Shown: positions 61,353-64,000 of the stretch, one piece after another
How the letters are laid out: each line of letters begins with the position of its first letter
Numbering within the stretch: position 1 is the first letter of the stretch
Assembly: GCA_900541645.1 (NCBI GenBank)
Contig: UQKQ01000004.1
Span: forward strand, 90,584 to 154,583
Direction of reading: 5' to 3'
From: an uncultured Collinsella sp.
GTDB taxonomy: Bacteria; Actinomycetota; Coriobacteriia; Coriobacteriales; Coriobacteriaceae
DNA length: 64,000 bases
Translations under genes and position numbers: made by a program
Notes under the pieces: model-generated
Seen by the model: the letters and a program-made list of their open reading frames with translations, nothing else
What the model was told of the DNA's origin: nothing
The model's database searches: none

Positions 61353-61430
61353 AAGGCGATCGTCCTCGCGGGCGGTCGCCTTTTTTGTTATCTATAGAAG
61401 AAAAGCCGCTGGTTAGGGCGGCTTTTTTTG
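61353..61430 (+). terminator. Two tandem terminators after thrS
   Basis: First, AAGGCGATCG pairs with CGGTCGCCTT (61353-61382), followed by six T. Second, AAAGCCGC (61402-61409) pairs with GCGGCTTT (61418-61425), followed by more T. They insulate thrS from the polysaccharide cluster. Confidence 0.85.
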
Positions 61431-61434
61431 TTGT

Positions 61435-61570
61435 GCAAAAAGGTACAGGTTTTTGTAGAGGCGTATGGAGATGTGTCCGTTCGCGCTGCAATTTGTGTAA
61501 TCTGGGAAAACGTGAGCAGTTTGCTCGTATAATAAGCAACGTCGAAAGATACAAAAACCTGTACTTTTGC
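61435..61570. repeat. 136-bp inverted-repeat element upstream of the loaP-like gene
   Basis: GCAAAAAGGTACAGGTTTTT and onward (from 61435) pairs with TACAAAAACCTGTACTTTTGC (61550-61570) over about 20 bases. Inside are a GAGCA-GTT-TGCTC hairpin (about 61514-61526) and TATAAT at 61529, so the promoter of the polysaccharide operon may lie within it. It has the same general design as the other intergenic elements. The rest of 61330-61655 holds terminators and the ribosome site. Confidence 0.6.
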
Positions 61571-61655
61571 GACTGCGCCTAGCTGCGAGCGAGAAGCCTG
61601 TTCTTAACGCCCCTGCATCCGCGTGCGTCGCGGATGCAAGTTAAGGGGGCGAGAG

Positions 61656-62246
61656 ATGGAACAGACGATGCGGCGCCAAGAGCAGCTGCCCGGTGCCTTT
61701 AACGGCGCCATCACCAACAGCCAGCAAGGCCGCGTCCGCTGGTATCTGGTCCATACCCCCAATGGTAAAGAGCGCGAGACCTGTGAAAAGGTCCGCCGCA
61801 TTATCCCGCACGAGCTGATGCAGGACGCTTTTGTGATGCAAAAGGAGTTCTGGTTTAAGCGGGACGGCGCCTGGTCGCTCCAAACCAAACCCATGTACAA
61901 GGAATATTTCTTCGTCGCCACGCGCGATGCAGCCCTGCTCGACAAGGCCCTGGCCCAGTTGAGCTTTGGCTGCCGTATTGCCGGTAGCAGGGAGCGGGCC
62001 TATGCACCCATGCCGGACGATGCGCAGGACTGGTACCGCAGCGTGCTCGACGACAGCGGCGTGGTGCGCAACAGCGTCGCCCGTATAGAAGACGGCGTGC
62101 TGCACATAGAGCAGGGGCCCTTGGTGGGGCAAGAGGCCCGTGTAAAGAAGATCGACCGTCATAAACGCTGGTGCCTGGTGGACGTGGGCGAAGGTGGCTC
62201 CGCTTTTAGGGAGTTACTTCCGCTCGACGTACCCAGCAAAACGTAA
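61656..62246 (+). CDS. NusG-like transcription antiterminator (LoaP/UpxY type)
   Basis: A 196-residue specialised NusG paralogue. VRWYLVHTPNGKERETCEKVRRIIP opens the NGN domain, and the C-terminal LVGQEARVKKIDRHKRWCLVDV is a KOW domain. It stands first in a polysaccharide gene cluster, the usual place of LoaP and UpxY proteins, which let RNA polymerase read through terminators in long operons. ATG 61656 follows GGGGGCGAGAG. The hairpin at 62300 in the next leader is a possible target. Confidence 0.85.
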   Translation: MEQTMRRQEQLPGAFNGAITNSQQGRVRWYLVHTPNGKERETCEKVRRIIPHELMQDAFVMQKEFWFKRDGAWSLQTKPMYKEYFFVATRDAALLDKALAQLSFGCRIAGSRERAYAPMPDDAQDWYRSVLDDSGVVRNSVARIEDGVLHIEQGPLVGQEARVKKIDRHKRWCLVDVGEGGSAFRELLPLDVPSKT

Positions 62247-62292
62247 GGGAGACGTTGCACCGGCAATTTATTTGGTTTTTGGATTCATAGAT

Positions 62293-62318
62293 GGGGGGGG
62301 GTTCCTGGGGACAGGAAC
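62293..62318 (+). promoter_or_regulatory. G9 tract and GNRA-looped hairpin before the sugar transferase
   Basis: Nine consecutive G (62293-62301) lead into GTTCCTG-GGGA-CAGGAAC (62301-62318), followed by GTAGGTTTTATT. The hairpin plus T-rich tail could be an attenuator read through by the LoaP-like protein; the G tract is prone to slippage and could vary expression. Confidence 0.5.
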
Positions 62319-62330
62319 GTAGGTTTTATT

Positions 62331-63032
62331 GTGGCTGCTAAAGAAGTAACAGAGAAGTGTATGCCAACGAGAGATGCACTTGTTGTAAATCAAATAAAGC
62401 CTAGTGGAACATTGGGCTATCGCTTTGTTAAGAGGCTGTTTGACCTTGTTTTTAGTCTTATGGCTATCGCTATTTTATTTATTCCAGTGGGCCTTGTGTG
62501 CGTCCTGATTTGTCTAGAGTCTCCGGGTAATCCCTTGTACACCCAAGAGCGAATTGGCAAAAATGGCAAGGTCATTAAGATCTTTAAGCTGCGCAGCATG
62601 GTTGCCGATGCGGGCAATGTTCAGAAGTATTTAAATTTTGAGCAGCTGCATCAGTGGGAAATTGAGCGCAAGGTCGATAACGATCCGCGCATCACTAAGG
62701 TCGGTCAGTTTATTCGTAAGTGCTCTATCGATGAGATGCCGCAGTTTCTTAATGTTTTAAATGGTGATTTATCCGTTATAGGTCCTCGTCCCATTACGCG
62801 TGATGAACTCGAAATGCATTTTTCTGATGAGGATAAGATCGTATTTCTTTCGGTTCAACCTGGAATTACCGGGTTATGGCAGGCAACGGATCGCAACGAT
62901 GCGTCATTTGAAAGCGGTCTGCGCCAAAAAATCGAATTGCATTACGTACGGAACCGTTGTTTCCGAATGGATTGGAAGTGTTTTGCTGGCACTTTCGGCG
63001 CCATGTTTGGCAAGGAGAGGACGGGCCGATAG
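62331..63032 (+). CDS. Undecaprenyl-phosphate sugar phosphotransferase (initiating sugar transferase)
   Basis: A 233-residue bacterial sugar transferase that loads the first sugar phosphate onto undecaprenyl phosphate at the membrane, beginning a polysaccharide repeat unit. One hydrophobic segment (about 45-65) is followed by YTQERIGKNGKVIKIFKLRSM, SIDEMPQFLNVLNGDLSVIGPRP and VQPGITGLWQ, the family signatures. GTG 62331 is used; ATG 62361 is an alternative start. Clearly lower GC than neighbours, suggesting transfer. Its stop abuts the next start. Confidence 0.9.
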   Translation: MAAKEVTEKCMPTRDALVVNQIKPSGTLGYRFVKRLFDLVFSLMAIAILFIPVGLVCVLICLESPGNPLYTQERIGKNGKVIKIFKLRSMVADAGNVQKYLNFEQLHQWEIERKVDNDPRITKVGQFIRKCSIDEMPQFLNVLNGDLSVIGPRPITRDELEMHFSDEDKIVFLSVQPGITGLWQATDRNDASFESGLRQKIELHYVRNRCFRMDWKCFAGTFGAMFGKERTGR

Positions 63033-63902
63033 ATGGAAATCTCCGTCATCATTCCGACTCTTAATGCTGAGCATGAAATCGATGGGCTTTTAATTGCCCT
63101 CGAACACCAGTCTATTCAGCCGGTTGATATCCTGATTGTTGATTCCGCTTCGGAAGATAAAACTATAGAGCTGGTCCGGCAGCACAAAAGAGTCCGCCTG
63201 CTGAAGATTGATCGCCAGGATTTCAACCACGGCACCACAAGAGACATGGCACTAAGGGAGTCGAGGGGTGACTTTGTATGCTTCCTTACCCAAGATGCTG
63301 TGCCTGTTTCTGATGATTACCTGGAGCGGCTTGTTGCTCCCATGGTTGATGATTCCGATATTGCTCTCGTAAGCGGCAGGCAGCTGCCTAAGGCGGATGC
63401 CCGACGTTTTGAACAGCTGGTGCGTGGTTTTAACTATCCCGACTGGCCATCCGTTCGTTCCAAATGTGATCTCGAGAAACTCGGTATTAAGACGTTCTTT
63501 GCATCTGATGCCTGTTCCGCCTATCGACGAACTGCATATCTCGAATGCGGCGGATTCGAGCACGTTAACACCAACGAGGACATGCTCATGGCGGCAAGGT
63601 TTATCGCCTCAGGGTTGAAGGTGGCTTACGAGCCGCGTGCGGAGGTCTATCACTCGCATAACTTGACGCCATTCCAACAGTTTGCCCGCAACCGCGCCGT
63701 CGGCTTCTTTCTCGAAACGCATGCGGACAATCTTATGCATGCAAGTGAGATCGGTGAAGGGGGCCGGCTCGTCAAAGCGGTCTCCTCCCAGCTCCTTCGG
63801 GAGGGCAATCTGGTCGAGTTCATCGCCTTCGGAGTCGACTGCTGCGCTCGCCTTCTCGGAAACCGCGCTGGTCGCAGGGCAGCAAGAAATGAAAGGTTAT
63901 AG
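63033..63902 (+). CDS. Glycosyltransferase family 2, rhamnosyltransferase-like
   Basis: A 289-residue GT2 enzyme with ISVIIPTLNAEHEIDGLL at the start, LIVDSASEDKTIE, and the TQDAVP metal/nucleotide motif typical of RfbF-type rhamnosyltransferases. It has no long membrane segment. With rmlA next in line, dTDP-rhamnose is the likely donor. It begins directly after the sugar transferase stop. GC is lower than the genome average in its first half. Confidence 0.88.
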   Translation: MEISVIIPTLNAEHEIDGLLIALEHQSIQPVDILIVDSASEDKTIELVRQHKRVRLLKIDRQDFNHGTTRDMALRESRGDFVCFLTQDAVPVSDDYLERLVAPMVDDSDIALVSGRQLPKADARRFEQLVRGFNYPDWPSVRSKCDLEKLGIKTFFASDACSAYRRTAYLECGGFEHVNTNEDMLMAARFIASGLKVAYEPRAEVYHSHNLTPFQQFARNRAVGFFLETHADNLMHASEIGEGGRLVKAVSSQLLREGNLVEFIAFGVDCCARLLGNRAGRRAARNERL

Positions 63903-63905
63903 CCA

Positions 63906-64000
63906 ATGAAAGGCATCATCCTCGCCGGCGGGTCCGGCACGCGCCTGTACCCGCTCACGCTCGTGACCTCCAAGCAGCTGCTGCCGGTCTACGACAAGCC
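63906..64000 (+). CDS. rmlA: Glucose-1-phosphate thymidylyltransferase, partial
   Basis: The first 31 codons, with [20 protein letters not shown] and [12 protein letters not shown], match the nucleotide-binding start of RmlA, the first enzyme of dTDP-rhamnose synthesis. The frame continues beyond the right edge. It follows the glycosyltransferase by three bases. High GC returns here. Confidence 0.92.
   Translation, partial: MKGIILAGGSGTRLYPLTLVTSKQLLPVYDK

Overview
The window looks like a chromosome segment of a high-GC, anaerobic gut actinobacterium of the Coriobacteriia, most like Collinsella. The reasons are the roughly 60% GC coding style, AAAGG-type ribosome sites, actinobacterial housekeeping genes, a class A RNase P RNA, and anaerobe-type selenium and molybdenum metabolism. 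No phage, transposase or CRISPR-Cas genes are visible. Genus assignment is inference.

Layout. 0-20 kb: a partial yaaA, an M18 aminopeptidase, polA, a HAD phosphatase, then argG-argH preceded by an arginine-rich leader peptide and an attenuator-like leader. Next come ndk, rpiB, a cysteine desulfidase (cyuA), rpsA, the RNase P RNA, a YigZ protein, metY and an MFS exporter. 20-30 kb: xpt, a small GGQ release-factor-like protein, a lipid kinase, a ClC transporter, molybdenum cofactor genes (moeA, mog) and a molybdate ABC transporter (modA, a modB with an extra exported domain, modC).

29-45 kb is a selenium/molybdenum island. It holds selD (itself a selenoprotein with in-frame UGA), yedF, a DUF3343 protein and a cysteine-desulfurase-like enzyme; then brnQ, tRNA-Pro, tRNA-Gly and a formate/nitrite channel; then selA-selB-tRNA-Sec, gdhA and a two-gene molybdenum hydroxylase. 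Together these can import molybdate, build the cofactor, make selenophosphate and Sec-tRNA, and probably supply a selenium-dependent molybdenum hydroxylase.

45-64 kb: tRNA-Leu, tig-clpP-clpX, valS, folC, a Xaa-Pro peptidase, a three-gene GlpA-like/FAD oxidoreductase/DUF1667 operon, a zinc-ribbon membrane protein, thrS, and the start of an exopolysaccharide cluster (loaP-like antiterminator, sugar transferase, glycosyltransferase, rmlA) with lower GC.

The most unusual content is intergenic. Several families of palindromic elements recur with conserved cores and covarying arms: a 113-130 bp family with core GCACTTAATGTGC (3 copies, two flanking valS in opposite orientation), a ~158 bp family (2 copies), an AGTTGCGGTG family (3 copies) and a CAAAGGGAC hairpin family (3-4 copies). 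A separate array of twelve 17-bp sites in strictly alternating orientation (consensus TGTTACAGATYGAGACA) sits at 58366-58826 and arose by an exact-period 241-bp tandem duplication.
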